Counted from the first letter of the stretch, positions 42,088 through 55,020 are shown. The stretch: 64,000 nt of DNA from Closterium sp. Naga37s-1 (GCA_947471745.1 CANJKZ010000170.1:2754501-2818500), one strand, 5' to 3'. Made by a program: numbers and translations. The notes: generated by a model not told the origin, from the sequence alone.

Positions 42088-45000
42088 TCAGTGTACAATA
42101 AGAGCAAGCTCAAGAGACAAGCAAGTGAGACAGAGTGGGCATAAGCCCAAGAGACGCTGATGACCACTAGACCCAAGGGCCTTGGTGAAAACATCAGCAG
42201 TGTTGGCCCGAGTGGCCACGTAAGCAAGACGAAGCTGACCACGCTGCTGCAGCTCTCGCGTGAGGAAGTAACGGAGAGCAATGTGCTTTGTTCTGTGCTC
42301 CAGTCTCTGGTCCTGACACAAGGCAATCATGGCCTTGTTGTCGACGTACAGAACTGGAGCAGAACGAGGCCGCTCACCCAAGTCGGTCAGCAGGTAGGTC
42401 AGCCACCGAAGCTCATGTGCAGCCATAACCCCAGCGTAGATCTCAGCCTCACTGCTGGAACTAAGTACAGAAGAAGAGCGAGTCGACCTCCACGAGACAG
42501 AACCAGTGCCAAGGCTGAAACTGTACCACTGTCTGCGGAATTCATCCTTCAAGACCTTTTGGGAGAGGAAAGTCCTCTTCTTTGAGAGGCTTAAGGCCAG
42601 AGGGTATTCGGATTACTTCCTCAGGCCTATCTTGAACAGCGTTAAACATCAAGACAGCCCAGCTCTTTTTTGCAACTGCCAACAACACAATTTGAGGGAA
42701 GTCCCCCAGTCCCTCAAGGTAAGAAGGTGTCCAAAGACTTTGGACTTGGGGCTGGGGGGTTTTTTTAGAATTCTCAAAAAACAATCCCTGCAATATATTT
42801 CCCTCCCACGGATGTTAGTGTGTTGGCGTCTACCAAAGAGGGTACGTAACCTCTTGGTGAAAGTGAAGTTTCAAAAACGGGGATACACCACCCCCGTGAG
42901 TTGATGAGATTGAATTCGTCCCACCAACCTGCATGTGGGACTGTCATTGTAAATGTTGTACAGCCAGCTAGCGAGCCGCAATAACGAGCCGCACTGGATT
43001 TCTTGTTTCTTGGTTGAGTGTTGGGCAAGGTAGATGGGAGTAGATAAGGGGTAGTCCTTTCTTGAAACTCTGAGAGCGCTGATGAAGGCCACCGGCCGAA
43101 ACGCGCATACGCTCAGGTTTGAATGACAAACTTCTTACATATTCATTCCCTACTAACCTTAATTCGACTTAGAGGAGAATAGGGCAAGTTAGGACCGTTG
43201 GATCCGATTCGAAACTATCCATTTATGCTCCAAGAAGCGTCTGAGTGACCGGTGAGAACAAATGGACCCCGTCCTCCAAGCACGAGCCCCATGCCCAATG
43301 TGCTGCACAAGTAACGCAATACCCTCTTCACAGCATCCCAGTGCATCTTTCAATGTCTACCGGGAGCCATGTAGCAAGGCAGGAGGCTGAGAGGGTACGC
43401 GAGGTTAGGTCGTGTGCACGTCATCAGGTACATGAGGCAACCCACAAGCTCTGGGTAAGGACCACTCGGCTGTACGAACTCGTCCGAAGGTGGAGCTGAG
43501 AGCGAGTGGCCAGTTGACAGAGGAGTAGGCGGTGGCGAGGACCAAGTGAAGTCGATGCGCTGAAGGACCTGCTGCACCATGTGTGACTGAGTGAGGGTGA
43601 TGGTGCGGCGTGCTCTGTCCCGGGTGATCTGCAAGCCAAGGTAGCTCCGCAGCTCACCCAGGTCAGTGCAAGTGTGTCTCTCTTACAACTCCACCTTTAC
43701 CAAGGCCAGAGCCTCAATGTCAGCAGTAGCAAAAACCAAGTCATCAATGTACACAATAACGTAGAACGGCGGCAGACAAGTGTCTGTGCGCTGAAACAGC
43801 GAAGGGTCAGCAGTCGAGGGAGCGAAGCCAAGAGCCGCAAGTGTAGTCCCCAGTGTGTCGTGCCACTCGCGGGGTGCCTGTCGGAGGCCGTAGACTGGTC
43901 GCCAAAGACTCCACTGGGTACCCTCAGGAAACGACCTAGTGAAGCCACGTGGACGGCGCAACCAGATAGCCTCGTGATGGCTACCCTGCAAGAAGGCTGT
44001 CGAGAAGTCGAGGGAGTGCAATTCGTAGTCGCGCTGTGCTGCAACGTGCAGTAGCACTCGAAGAGTGGTCATCTTCGGGGTGGGGGAGAAGGTCTGAAAG
44101 AAGTTGACCCCCTCACGCTGACTGAAGCGTCATGCAACGTAACGCGCCTTGAAGGCAGGCGGAGAACCCGGCGGCCGCGTCACCCTGAAAATCGACATGC
44201 CATCGACTATGTTCGCCCCAGGTGGGGGAACCTCGTCGAGGTAGGTGCCTGTGGACTTCCAGGATGCCATCTCTGGGTCCATGGTTATCTGCCACCAAGA
44301 CAAGTACGGACCCATGATCGCCTCTGCGTAAGTGCATGGGGTCGGGATGTCTGGTGCATCCGAGTCTTGCTCAGGGCAAAGTAGCGTGGACGCGAGGTGC
44401 GGTGCAGCGGCCGCAAGGCACTCAAGCTCAAACTATCTGTCCTCAAGGACGTCACAGCCAAGGGCAAGCTCGCCCCCGACGGACGGAGGAGAGGAAGAGT
44501 AAAAAACAAGACTCGCAGCGTAGTCAAGGCATCACAGAGCGGTAAAGTCAACAAGCTCAGTAACTAAGGCAGATGCAGCAGCAGACTCAAAGGAAGGGTC
44601 GGTCACAACTGTGGCAAGGAGACGAGTGACAGTTGGATTGGTAGCACGGACAAGGTCAGACTCGTGCGGAAAAGAGGACGCAAGAGGCGACAGCAGGACA
44701 ACATGCTGTGGAACAGAGGAAGGATGGAGTGTCGTATCGTGAGTGCCCGGTACAACCGGAGCATGAGGACGACGAGCACGAGCAGGGACAGAAGCTCTAG
44801 TCTCAGGCTCTAGACGCTCAGGAGTGGAAGCACGAGTCTCAGGCTCACGACGCACAGTAAGGGACGCAGTCACCTCAGTGCAAGGAGCAGGAGCAGGCAG
44901 CGGGGAGCCAGGCAGTAGTGGTGGGAACAGTAACGAGAGAGTAGTGCCAGGAACCAGGAACTCAGTAGCAGCAGGCGGGAGACAGAGAAGGCGACTAAGC

Positions 45001-46520
45001 GCAGACGGCTGCAGCTGAGTAGTCGCACCCCCAGAACCTCCAGCTCCATTAGCAACAGCACAGTCGCACCCCCAGAACCTCCAGCTCCAGTAGCAACAGC
45101 ACCCCCAAAACCAATGCCTCCAGCTCCACCTCCAGTACCTCCAGCAGTACCTCCAGTATCTCCAGCAGTACCTCCAATAGCCCTTTCTGCACCTCCAGCA
45201 GCTTCAGCACCTCCAGCAGCACCTGTACCTCCAAGTCGAGCACCTCCAAAACCTGCAGCTCCAGCACGCACAGCACCACCACCAGGACTGCCCGCAGCAG
45301 TACCCACAGCAGCAGCACCTCCAGTACCTCCAGCTCTAGGAGAGCGAGCATGGCTAGCTCCACCACCACGGCTGCCCCACTAGACAGCCCATTCGCGAAG
45401 CTGCTCCGGCGAGAAAGTCTCCTGCCGACGCGTACTAGTTCCACCAGCACGAGCAACCCCAGAACCAGCAGCAGCAGACCCTCTAGCTCCAGCAGCGGCA
45501 GTACCTCCAGCTCCAGCAGCCCCAGCACCTCCCGCTCGAAGACGGCTAGCTCCACCACCAGGGCTACCCCACTGGACCGCCCATTCGCGAAGCCGCTCGG
45601 GCGAGAGTGCCTCATGGCGACTCGTAGCGGGACCACCAGCACCAGTAACTCCAGTACCGAGAGGACACTCAGCACCCCCAGACCCAGCACCCCCAGACCC
45701 AGCACCTCCAGTGGTACCACCTCCTGCAGCACCAGAGTCCACAGCGACCGGCTGCGGCGGTGGTGAAGACGGTCGAGGCTGAAACCCAGGCGGGACCGCC
45801 AAGCGTGCAAAGCTGCGAGGGGTCACAGTGACAGCAGGAGTCGGTTCACCCCCCTCAGCTGGGCCAGAGGTGTCTGAGGAGACCTCCAAAGGCTCAACCA
45901 AGGGGGGTGGGTCTACCAGAGACACACCTGAGGGAGCGGGATTAGGAGGAGAGAGGGGGGCTACCGAGGGGGGGGGTCGTCCACGAGGGAGAGGGGCAGG
46001 AGGGGTACTGGGGAACTGCGGTGGGGGTGAAGACGGTAGAAGCAGATGGATTCGTCAAAGGTGACGTCCTGGGAGGACAGCATACGACGAGAGCCCAGGT
46101 GGTAAAACTGCCAGGGCGGTGCGTCGGTGGGGAAGCCAAGGAACACACACCGAAGAGTATGTGGAGAGAGCTTGCCCGCAGGCAAATCGCGGACAAGAGA
46201 GAGGGAACCCCAGACCCGAAACGCCGACGCATCACCAACCTCGCCCATCCATCGCAAAGTGGGAGAGGTCTCCGGTGTGGGAGACACGGGGCCAGAGGTT
46301 GAGCTGCTCAGCGGCGTATCGGACTGCAAACGACCACAAGAAATGGGGAGCAGCCGCAGGGATCATGGAGGTGCGAGCAAACCTCCATCACAAGACCAAT
46401 GCGGCGCTCGGCAATCCCATTCTGCTGTAGAGAGGCCTGAAGCGTGTACGTCTGGCGGATGCCCCCAGCATGTCAGAACTCTGAGGTTGACGCCTAAGGA
46501 GTACCGACAGAGGGTGTAGA
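42088..46520 (-). pseudogene. Copia-C integrase-RT-RNase H, interrupted
   Basis: Third Copia family, minus strand. Integrase C-terminal part (about 46500-45960; QQNGIAERRIGL and the FLGFPTDAPPW region), a long Gly/Ala-rich linker with a duplicated SPERLREWAV module (45925-44870), RT in 44554-43350 (LDFSTAFLQGS; catalytic YIDDLVFA near 43750; CLMYLMTCTRPNLAY), then RNase H at 42552-42088 (SSSSEAEIYAG, YVDNKAMIAL, TRANTADVFTKAL). RNase H is split by an unrelated insertion at about 42530-43222. Multiple stops and frameshifts. Gag, protease and the integrase core are absent; the Gypsy element begins near 46520. Confidence 0.85.
42530..43222 (+). mobile_element. Insertion in Copia-C RNase H, possible Penelope-like fragment
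   Basis: Foreign DNA between HSDASW (about 43240) and YSFSLGTGSVSW (about 42525) of RNase H. Its plus strand reads FFERLKARGYSDYFLRPIL (42575-42630) and LPRMLVCWRLPKRVRNLLVKVKF (about 42815-42870), resembling the ends of Penelope-like RTs (L-x-x-RGY and P-x-V-x-x-R-x-x-x-N-L). A possible continuation near 43070-43120 reads ADEGHRPKRAYAQV. No GIY-YIG motif seen and no clear target duplication. The assignment is tentative. Confidence 0.35.
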
Positions 46521-47141
46521 ATGGGAGCACTTGTAGGGGAGCACTTGTATATTTGTAAATAAGCGGAACACTCAGCAGCGGGGAACTGTAACGGCAGAAG
46601 CGAAGCAGGGTGGAGGGCTCGGTGGGGGTGGTAACTGGAGTGGAAAAAGGGGATGGCAGCTCAACGGAGGGCGGCGGGCTGGATTGGTGGGAGGTGCGCT
46701 GGCAGGATTGGCAGCGAGATGACGTGTGCTTGGTGTGCGAGTATGTGATGTGTGGGATGCATGTATGGTGTGCTTGTGTCCTTTTGCAGACACCGAGTCC
46801 AGGAGGGAGCTGGAAGGCAGCGAGGCCAGCTGGAGGCAGATTGTCGTACCAGATGTATGGCTAGCTAGGCAGCTCAGCAGAAGCATCGTTGCTAGGCTAG
46901 GCTAGCTAGAGGATGTTGAGAAGCTTAAGGTTGGTTCCTGGGCCATGGGACTGCCACTGCATGTATGTTTCTGTGAATTACAGCAAATGACTTCTTGACA
47001 CGCAGTGACTAACGAAGCCATAACAGCAGTCGAGATGAGTTAGGGAGGATCTTAGCTTACACATATGCAGTCAGGTTTATGGAATTACAATCGGGTCGAT
47101 TGTTTGAGGGACGGAAGTTGAGCCGTGAGGATAGTCAGCCG
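46521..47141 (+). other. Gypsy-DNMT 5' flank, possible partial LTR and leader
   Basis: Between the Copia-C break and the Gypsy gag start. Contains two AGCACTTGTA repeats with TATATTTGTAAATAAG (46525-46562), CTAGC-rich palindromic DNA near 46860-46910, and no convincing ORF. It is the right place for a 5' LTR and leader, but I could not define LTR ends or a primer-binding site, and there is no 3' LTR in the window to compare with. Confidence 0.35.
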
Positions 47142-47214
47142 ATGGCGAACGAAGGAGATGCTAACCAGGCGGCGAATCAGTCGCTGGAGACGGGGAGAAT
47201 GGAAGGGCGGAACG
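47142..47214 (+). pseudogene. Gypsy-DNMT gag, first codons
   Basis: Opens MANEGDANQAANQSLETGR at 47142 and is cut by the Copia-A insertion after GGCGGAACG. Skipping the Copia element with one target-duplication copy continues in frame at 54067 (NGLSDGVSGPHGG). Start chosen as the first ATG of that joined frame. Confidence 0.7.
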
Positions 47215-48307
47215 TGTTGGTGTAAGGGCCTAATAAACTCAAGCTATTAAGACTTTATCAAGCTTGAAACCTCTCCTCGGGGTCACCTCCAAGGGTCCTT
47301 GGGTGCCTGGTACAGGACCAGCCCCTATCCTTGGGTCCGAGTTTGTAGAGAGAGGAGTCAAGAATCACTTAGCCAAAATAACAAGAGCACCTTGAACGTC
47401 GCGCGGCGTATCGTGCAGACCGTCGATCGGATTAAGCTGAGAATTTCCTATATCGAAGCTCGCTCCAAGAGCTTTGAAATGAACCAAGTTGCCTCGCGAA
47501 AAGTTCTGCCATTACAAAGTTATGGCTCGGACAGCGTTTGCCTAGTGTTGGAGTGCTAGCGTACTAGCGTTGACTCGGGTAGCATTCCGCCGTCGCACCG
47601 CGTAGAAACGAAATTCCAGGAAGGGAGAAATTCGCTTGAATCAAATTGACTATGTCCAGGTACAAACAGAGAAGGAACAAATAGTTCTAGCTAGCAAGGA
47701 CCTTGGGAATAAACCTGGGAACAACCAGGGATGATCCCAAATAATTCCAAGCAACAGAACCAACCTGGCTGGACAAAACAGCAGATGGTAGGTCGGTAAA
47801 CAACCTCTGGTTCTGTTTTTCCAACCTGGGAAAACAACAACCAGGTTCAGGTCCTAAAAACATAACCTGTTTTGTCTTTGCCCAACCAGCCAAATGCTGG
47901 TTCCGCTGGTTTCCCCTGGCCCTGTAGCAAGCAGATACAGACAAACAACATCCAACCTTCACATAAATTGTACCCCTATAGTGCCTGCCCTGCTACACTA
48001 TAGTCAACCAAACAAAACAGTACAATTTCGAGTTGGATAGAACTGAATCTGCGCAATCAAGTAAGCTGAACCGCAAAGCTTCCATCTTGGGTTACTTTGC
48101 GAGCTCGTCCTTTCTGCTTGTACTGTTCATAGCGCGTAGAATGTTGTGCCAAAGCGCACAATGCGCGAGTACCTGCAAATGCTTCAAGCAAAAATTGCGA
48201 AAGCAAACAAACATACAAACATTCCATTCACACCCAAATGCATTCGCACACGCATACTCGTACAAACAGACAGCAGGATGTCGTGCAATGTGAATTTGCA
48301 CCCAACA
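47215..48307 (-). repeat. Copia-A 3' LTR
   Basis: 1093 bp; polypurine tract CTCCCCCTCAG (plus strand) at 48310-48320 on its inner side. Confidence 0.95.
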
Positions 48308-48349
48308 CACTCCCCCTCAGCCTGCCGGCTGCATCCCCATCATTCCATG

Positions 48350-51300
48350 CTAGTTCATGCTCATTCCACTCATGCGCACACAACGCCAATGAGGCTCATC
48401 CGCAAGCCTCTTGGTGAGGAAGTCTGCTGGCTGCTGGTGAGTCTTGATGTAGATCGGATTCACCGTCCCCCTCTTCACCTCCTTACGCAGCCAGTGCCAC
48501 TTGATACGCATGTGCTTGTTCAGCCCATGAAGCACAGCGTTCCTGGCCATCCCAAGAGCTCCCTTGCTATCACAAAACAGCGGCGTAGCAACCTTCTGCT
48601 CCTACCCAATCTCCTCTAACAGCCTCGTCAGCCAAATCACCTCCTTCACCCCGTGAAACATTGCGATGTACTCTGACTCCACGGAAGAGAGTGCCGTCTC
48701 CGTCTGTTTCTTTGACCTCCAACTAACAGGTCCTCCCCCAACTACACAGATGTATCCTCCCACAGATGAGGAATCCTCCTTCTCAGAGGCCCACGTAGCA
48801 TCGGTAAAGCAAGTGAGAAAGAGCTTGCCTTCTCTAAGCCTCTCCCCCTTCTCTTTCAGCACCTCAACCCCTTTCTGCTTCACCTGTGCATATGCGGAGT
48901 ATTGAACTCCAATGCTTGGGTGAGAGTTCAGATACTTCACCTCACGCTCAGCTGCATCCACCTGCTCCTGTGATGGATTCTGCACCACCCTAGCCAGCTG
49001 CCCAACCGAGAAAAAGATGTCGGGCCTCGTGTGAACTGCTGCATACAAGAGGCTGCCCACCAAGGACTGAAATTGCTGCTGCTCCTCGGCTTCAACCCCT
49101 TCATCCTCAGCAGCTTTCACAAGCTTGAATTCTGCTGGCAGGGGAGTTGCAACTTTGCGCTCATTCTCAATCCCATACTTCTCCCCCAGCTCCTTGATGA
49201 ACTTCTCCTGGTACAGCTTCAACCACCTGTGATCTGGATCCCTCTCCACATGCATCCCGAGGTAGTACTTTACCTCCCCAAGGTTCTTGCACTTGAAGTT
49301 CTCCATCAGCTGCTGCTGCACCTTCTGGATCTCCTTCATGCTGCTGCTAAAGAGAAGAATGTCGTCCACATAGACCAGAAACAGCACCAGCTTCTCCCCC
49401 TCCCCCTTGAGAAAGAGGCTCTCATCACAGCTGCTGGTCCTGAATCCCATCTCCTCTAAAACAGCTGCCAACTTCTGGTACCAGCAGCGTGGCGCCTGCT
49501 TCAAGCCGTAGATGGACTTTTTCAGCTTGCACACCCTGCCCGTACCATCCTCATACCCAGGCGGTTGCGTCATGTACACATCCTCCTCTAAAATCCCATT
49601 GAGGAATGCCGTTGATATATCCATCTGAATAATGAATTTCCCACTAACGGTTGCATCTGCCAACAAGACACGGAGGGTAGGGGGTTTGGCAGTGGGAGCA
49701 AAGATCTCATTGAAGTCCTGCTTCTCCTTCTGCATAAACCCCTTAGCCACCAGCCTACTCTTGTAGATGGTGACATGTCCCTTGTCATCGGTCTTGATCC
49801 TTAGCACCCACTTGCACTGTACGGCTTTCTTCCCCTCAGGCAGCACCACCAGCTCCCATGTCCCATTCTCTAGCAGGCTCTAGTACTCAGCATCCCTGGA
49901 AACCAGCCACTTCTCCCTATCTGGTCCAGCTAATGCCTCCTCCATGCTAGCTGGTTCCTCTGGTGCAGGGGCAAGAAAACAGTAGGCAGGTTCATCTTCC
50001 TCATCCGGGTCATAGCCATGCGGTAGAATCAGCAATGCCTCCTCTGTCCCAAGCTGCTGCTCTGCTACATCAGCTCCTGCAGTCAGCTTCTTAGTAGCCA
50101 TACGGGTACGTCCTGGCCTGGAGACGGGTGTCTCTCATCCCTTCATAACGACACCCTTTGGCTTCTTAGTTTTCCCCTGCTGCTGCTCTCCTCCCTTGGA
50201 TCCAGCAGTTGCACTAGTGCTACCGCTAGTCTCCATACCATCTCCTCCACCAGCAGGTGCCTCCTGCACCTTCTCTCCATCACCACCCTCTGCAGCTACC
50301 TGCTCTCTCTCCTCCCACACACTAGGAGTAAGGTCCAGCTGCATGGTGATCTGCTCCATCTGCTGGGACACCCTGGCCTCCGGCTGTTTCTCCCAGCTCC
50401 CATACATCATGCCCTCAACAAACTTCACATCTCTGCTGTCAAACAACATACCCTTGGAAGGTTCCCACACCAGCCATCCCTTGCTCTCAGCAGCCAGCCC
50501 CAAATGCACACACCAGATTGCACTCGCCCCCAACTTACTGCGGTAGGTCTTGGGGACGTGGGCGACTGCCATGCAACCGAACACCCTCAGCATGTCCACC
50601 GGCGGCTTCCTCCCAAGCCACCTCTCCAACGGCACCCACGAGTCATCTCCAACCTTGGTGAGTACCCTGTTCCTAGCGACGGTAGCGTGCCGAACAGCAT
50701 AGGGCCATATCAAGTTGCCCAGCCCAGATTCTATGAGCAGCGCCCTAGCTGTCTCCAGAATTGTCCGGTTCGCCCGTTCTGCTACACCGTTGGACTGTGG
50801 GGTGTAAGCCGTGGTCAGCTCCCTCTGGATGCCCTGCTTCTTGAGCCAGGCCTTCATCTCAGCTCCAAGGAACTCACCACCCCGATCTGTCCTAATCCGC
50901 TTCACCACACACTCCACTTGCTTCTCCACGAATGACAGCCAATCTTCGCGTATCGTAGAGGCGGCGTGGTCCTTTTGTTTCAGCGGATATGCCCACATAA
51001 GCCTGCTCCAATCATCCACTATGGTCAGAAAGTACCGCTCCCCCTTGTGCCCCTGAACCGGCAGCTGCCCCACCAAGTCCATGTGGACCAGCTCCAATGG
51101 CTTCTTGCTCCTGCCAGCCACACTATGGAAGGGGAAACGGGTAAACTTTGAGAGCAAACAGATTTCACAATTCTCATCAGGTGGCTGTCCGTTCAGCTTC
51201 AGACCCTTAACGGCTCCATCTTTCTCCAACTGCTTCAACAAGGGCATTGCCACATGCCCCAAGCGTCGGTGTGCCGTTGCCCAATCCGTCTCCCCAGATC

Positions 51301-52928
51301 TGGCCGACACTTTCACACCAACCCCTCCAACGGCGTTGCACTCCCCCTGGGATGCAGACCCCTCCAGCCTGCCCCCCACCATGCCACGCCAACGCCGGCA
51401 GCTGCCACATGAATCTGTACACGTCCGTGCTCTCGTGCAGATCCCAAAGCACCCGATTGCCCAGCTGCCCCTTGTAAGTGCGTGCCCCATCCGTGCTAGT
51501 GCTCACCCCAGCCTTGCCAAGCTTACGGAGGGAGATGAGGTTGGCCTTGAGTTCAGGAACGAGGAGAACGTCGTGCAGCACCACCGGCTTGCCATCCGCT
51601 CCCTTAAACGCAGCTCGTCCCGCACCAGCCACCTTCAGCGCGTGTCCAGAGGTGGAGCACACCTCGTTGATCGGTGCAGCGCGTACGTGGTCCAGCAGGC
51701 CCTTGCACGGCGTCATCGTCCAAGCAGCGCCCGTGTCCAACACCCAATAGTCCAGGGGGTGCAGCTCTGCTCCAACCTTGGCAGAGGCGTCTGTTTGCTC
51801 CCCCTGCTCTCCAATATGGAAGAACTGGCCCGCGGTGTGCTCCTTCTTCTTTTCTGCACCGCCGTTGCTCTTCGGGTTGTTGTCGGACGAATCGGCGACC
51901 ATGCTCGCGCCGTTTTTCTGGTTCCTCCGCGCGCCGCCATCCTGGTGACGATTCTGGGGGGTCCATCCATCGGGTTTCTTATAGCACAAAAACCAGGGGT
52001 GCCCCTCCTTCTCACAATACCAGCAACTCCCTTTCATTTTGCCACCAGAACCCAACTTGCCCCCACGTCCAGATTTCACACCGTGACCCCAACCGGTACC
52101 TCCTTGTTGGTCGTTGGAGTCGTCGTCCTTCTTTGCACCGCGTCCAGCACCACCGAAGCCACGTCCTCTGCCACGTCGGCTCCCTTGCATCCCGTAGCCG
52201 CTGCTGCCGTCGTCTCCACCCCTCAGTTGGCGGCGACGGAAGTCCTCCTCCAGAATCTTTGTCCGCACCCACTCGAGTGTCCACGAGCTCTGGTTCTGCG
52301 GCAGGCTCAATCCGCTCGTGAATTGAAGCCACGATTCCGGCAGCAGCGAGAGCATCTTCAAGCACTTGGTCTACTCCGGGTAGGTGATTCCCGCGGTCGC
52401 CAACTTCGCGTAGAGTTCGCGCATCTTGTCCAGGACAGGTTGCACCGGCTCTCCCTCGCTCAGGGGCAAGGCGGACAGCTCCCTCTCCAGCATCAATGTT
52501 GCAACAACGGAGGTCGGGGCGTGCAGCTCCTTCAACACGGTCCACGCCTTCGGACCGCACTCAACCTCCGGCAGTAGGTGCATGACGTGGTGACGCTGGT
52601 TCAGCTCCAAACTCTGTGACATCAAATGGTAGCCAGCCGAGGAGCGCTCATCCCAATCTTCCTGCAGCGCGGGGTCACTCGGTCTAGGCTCCTCTCCAAT
52701 CATTAGTTTCAGCAAACCGATCTGACGGAAATACAATTGCATTTTCCAGGCCCAATCATCATAGCCCTCACCATTGAACTTCTCGACGGTGAAGTTCTTC
52801 AGCACCTCCTTGACCAGCGAGCCCTGGTTTGTTCGCGCTCCCCTTGGTGCTGAAACACCAGAATCTTGGCTGCCGCTACGATCTTGGCCTGAAGATTCAC
52901 CAGTTCCTGTCGAGGTGTTGCCCGCCAT
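48350..52928 (-). pseudogene. Copia-A gag-pol polyprotein, near complete
   Basis: Order from 52928: MAGNTSTG; UBN2 gag; CCHC knuckle (about 52030-51985); protease DTGAAW near 51735; GAG-pre-integrase; integrase (VHMDLVG near 51080, DRGGEFLG near 50875); acidic linker; RT (SRLVAKGF near 49745, YVDDILLFSS near 49365); RNase H (DSKGALGMA near 48560) to the stop at 48350. About 1525 codons, normal for Copia. Broken by CAG to TAG at 52371-52373, a 2-bp deletion near 51365, TGG to TGA at 50135-50137, CAG to TAG near 49880, and CAG to TAG at 48602-48604. All catalytic motifs are otherwise present. Confidence 0.93.
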
Positions 52929-52959
52929 AGCTACCTATAACGAGGATCACTATAACGCA

Positions 52960-52971
52960 GCTCTGATACCA
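52960..52971 (-). promoter_or_regulatory. Primer-binding site of the complete Copia-A
   Basis: Plus-strand GCTCTGATACCA, three bases from the 5' LTR, complementary to the initiator tRNA-Met end. Confidence 0.92.
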
Positions 52972-52974
52972 GCT

Positions 52975-54066
52975 TGTTGGTGTAAGGGCCTAATAAACTC
53001 AAGCTATTAAGATATAATCAAGCTTGAAACCTCTCCTCTGGGTCACCTCCAAGGGTCCTTGGGTGCCTGGTACAGGACCAGCCCCTATCCTCGGGTCCGA
53101 GTTTGTAGAGAGAGGAGTCAAGAATGACTTAGCCAAAATAGCAAGAGTACCTTGAACGTTGCGCAGCGTATCGTAAAGACCGTCGATCGGATTAAGCTGA
53201 GAATTTCCTATATCGAAGCTCGCTCCAAGAGCTTTAAAATGAACCAAGTTGCCTCGCGAAAAGTTCTGCCGTTACAAAGTTATGGCTCGGACAGCGTTTG
53301 CCTAGTGTTGGAGTGCTAGCATACTGGCGTTGACTCGGGTAGCATTCCGCCGTCGCACCGCGTAGAAACGAAATTTTAGGAAGGGAGAAATTCGCTTGAA
53401 TCAAATTGACTATTTCCAGGTACAAACAGAGAAGGAATAAATAGTTCTAGCTAGCAAGGACCTTGGAATAAACCTGGGAACAACCAGGGATGATCCCAGA
53501 TAATTCCAAGCAACAGAACCAACCTGGCTGGACAAAACAGCAGGTGGTAGGTTGGTAAACAACCTCTGGTTCTGGTTTTCCAACCTGGGAAAACAACAAC
53601 CAGGTTCAGGTCCTAAAAACAGAACCTGTTTTGTCTTTGCCCAACCAGCCAAACGCTGGTTCCGCTGGTTTCCCCTGGCCCTGTAGCATGCACATACAGA
53701 CAAACAACATCCAACCTTCACCTAAATTGTACCCCTATAGTGCCTGCCCTGCTACACTATAGTCAACCAAACAAAACAGTACAATTTCGAGTTGGATAGA
53801 ACTGAATCTGCGCAATCAAGTAAGCTGAACCGCAAAGCTTCCATCTTGGGTTCCTTTGCGAGCTCGTCCTTTCTGCTTGCACTGTTCATATCGCGTACAA
53901 TGTTGTGCCGAAGCGCACAATGCGCGAGTACCTGCAAATGCTTCAAGCAAAAATTGCGAAAGCAAACAAACATACGAACATTCCATTCACACCCAAATGC
54001 ATTCGCACACGCATACTCGTACAAACAGACGGCAGGATGTCGTGCAATGTGAATTTGCACCCAACA
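52975..54066 (-). repeat. Copia-A 5' LTR
   Basis: 1092 bp, partner of 47215-48307. Confidence 0.95.
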
Positions 54067-55020
54067 GAATGGACTCAGCGACGGAGTGAGTGGTCCGCAC
54101 GGCGGCGCTCGCGGAAATGCAGCGGATGGCGGGAATAACGCATCCGGAGGAACGGAAGAGCGACGAGGAAGTCAGCTGCCGGCACGTTCATAGCAAGGGG
54201 GACCAAGCGGGTACCAGCGGAGCGCCTCATGGCAGGGTACTGAAGATGAGACGGTAGTGCAGCGCTGGAAGTACACTCAGCTACCGAAAATCGAGGTGCC
54301 GGAAAGGTTCTCGGGGGACGTAAGGCGTGGGCCAAGCCTGAAGAATTACATCATGCAGCTGGAGAATCTACAAGCGCGATGGGCGAAAGACCGGTTGGAC
54401 CCGGAGGAGTTCTTCCGCGGCCTGGCTAATACGCTGGCAGGGGAGGCGGAGACCTACTACCGACTCTCTCGAAAGAAGTTGTTGGAATGGTCCGTGGGAA
54501 GCGCTCTGGGCAAGCGAGATCCGACGTCGCGATTCCTGGCGATGCTTCGCGAGCAGTTTCCCTTGCAAACGGCGGAACGAGTGGTGGAATTCCGAGGCTT
54601 CAGGAGAAGAGAAGGGAAGTCACTCTTAGCCTATTACGGGAGGCTCGTGGAGCTAGGAGAAGATATGAACTGCATGGATCAGGGAAGGTTGATTGGCCAA
54701 GTTCGTGAATGGGTTAAGTCAGCCCCTGCAACAAGACGTACAAGTGCGGGTGTTCGAAATGGGGACCGGAGGCCACGCTAAAGGAGGCTTATAAGATCAT
54801 AAAACGGGTGGAAACGGGGCGGCGGCTGTATGAAGTGGAGCGCACGGCGGATAGGGGCACGGAACGGAGACGGCCAGCGTGGGCGGCGACATCAGCGTAT
54901 CCGGAGACAGAGGAGCGAGGGCGAGAGGAGCCACGGCGCTGCCACAACTGCGGCTTGCCAGGACACCTGCGGCGAGATTGTCGGAATCCGGCGGCGTGTT
55001 CGCTGTGCGGAAGTCGCGAG
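54067..55020 (+). pseudogene. Gypsy-DNMT gag, central part
   Basis: Continues the frame opened at 47142, with a TAG near 54211. The Gag core reads VQRWKYTQLPKIEVPERF, then YYRLSRKKLLEW and FPLQTAERVVEFRGF (54257-54700). A small indel near 54700 shifts to the frame KEAYKIIKRVETGRRLYE and a CCHC knuckle CHNCGLPGHLRRDC (about 54940-54985). The next knuckle, CSLCGSRE, is cut by the solo LTR and completed at 56115. Confidence 0.8.

Larger units (their letters stand above)
47215..54066 (-). mobile_element. Complete Copia-A element, target duplication GAACG/GAATG
   Basis: 6852 bp with both LTRs, primer-binding site, gag-pol and polypurine tract: the most intact copy of family A here and the reference for the others. 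Flanks are GAACG (47210-47214) and GAATG (54067-54071); the difference is one CpG-type C to T. Lies inside the gag of the Gypsy-DNMT element. LTRs look close to identical by eye. Confidence 0.95.
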
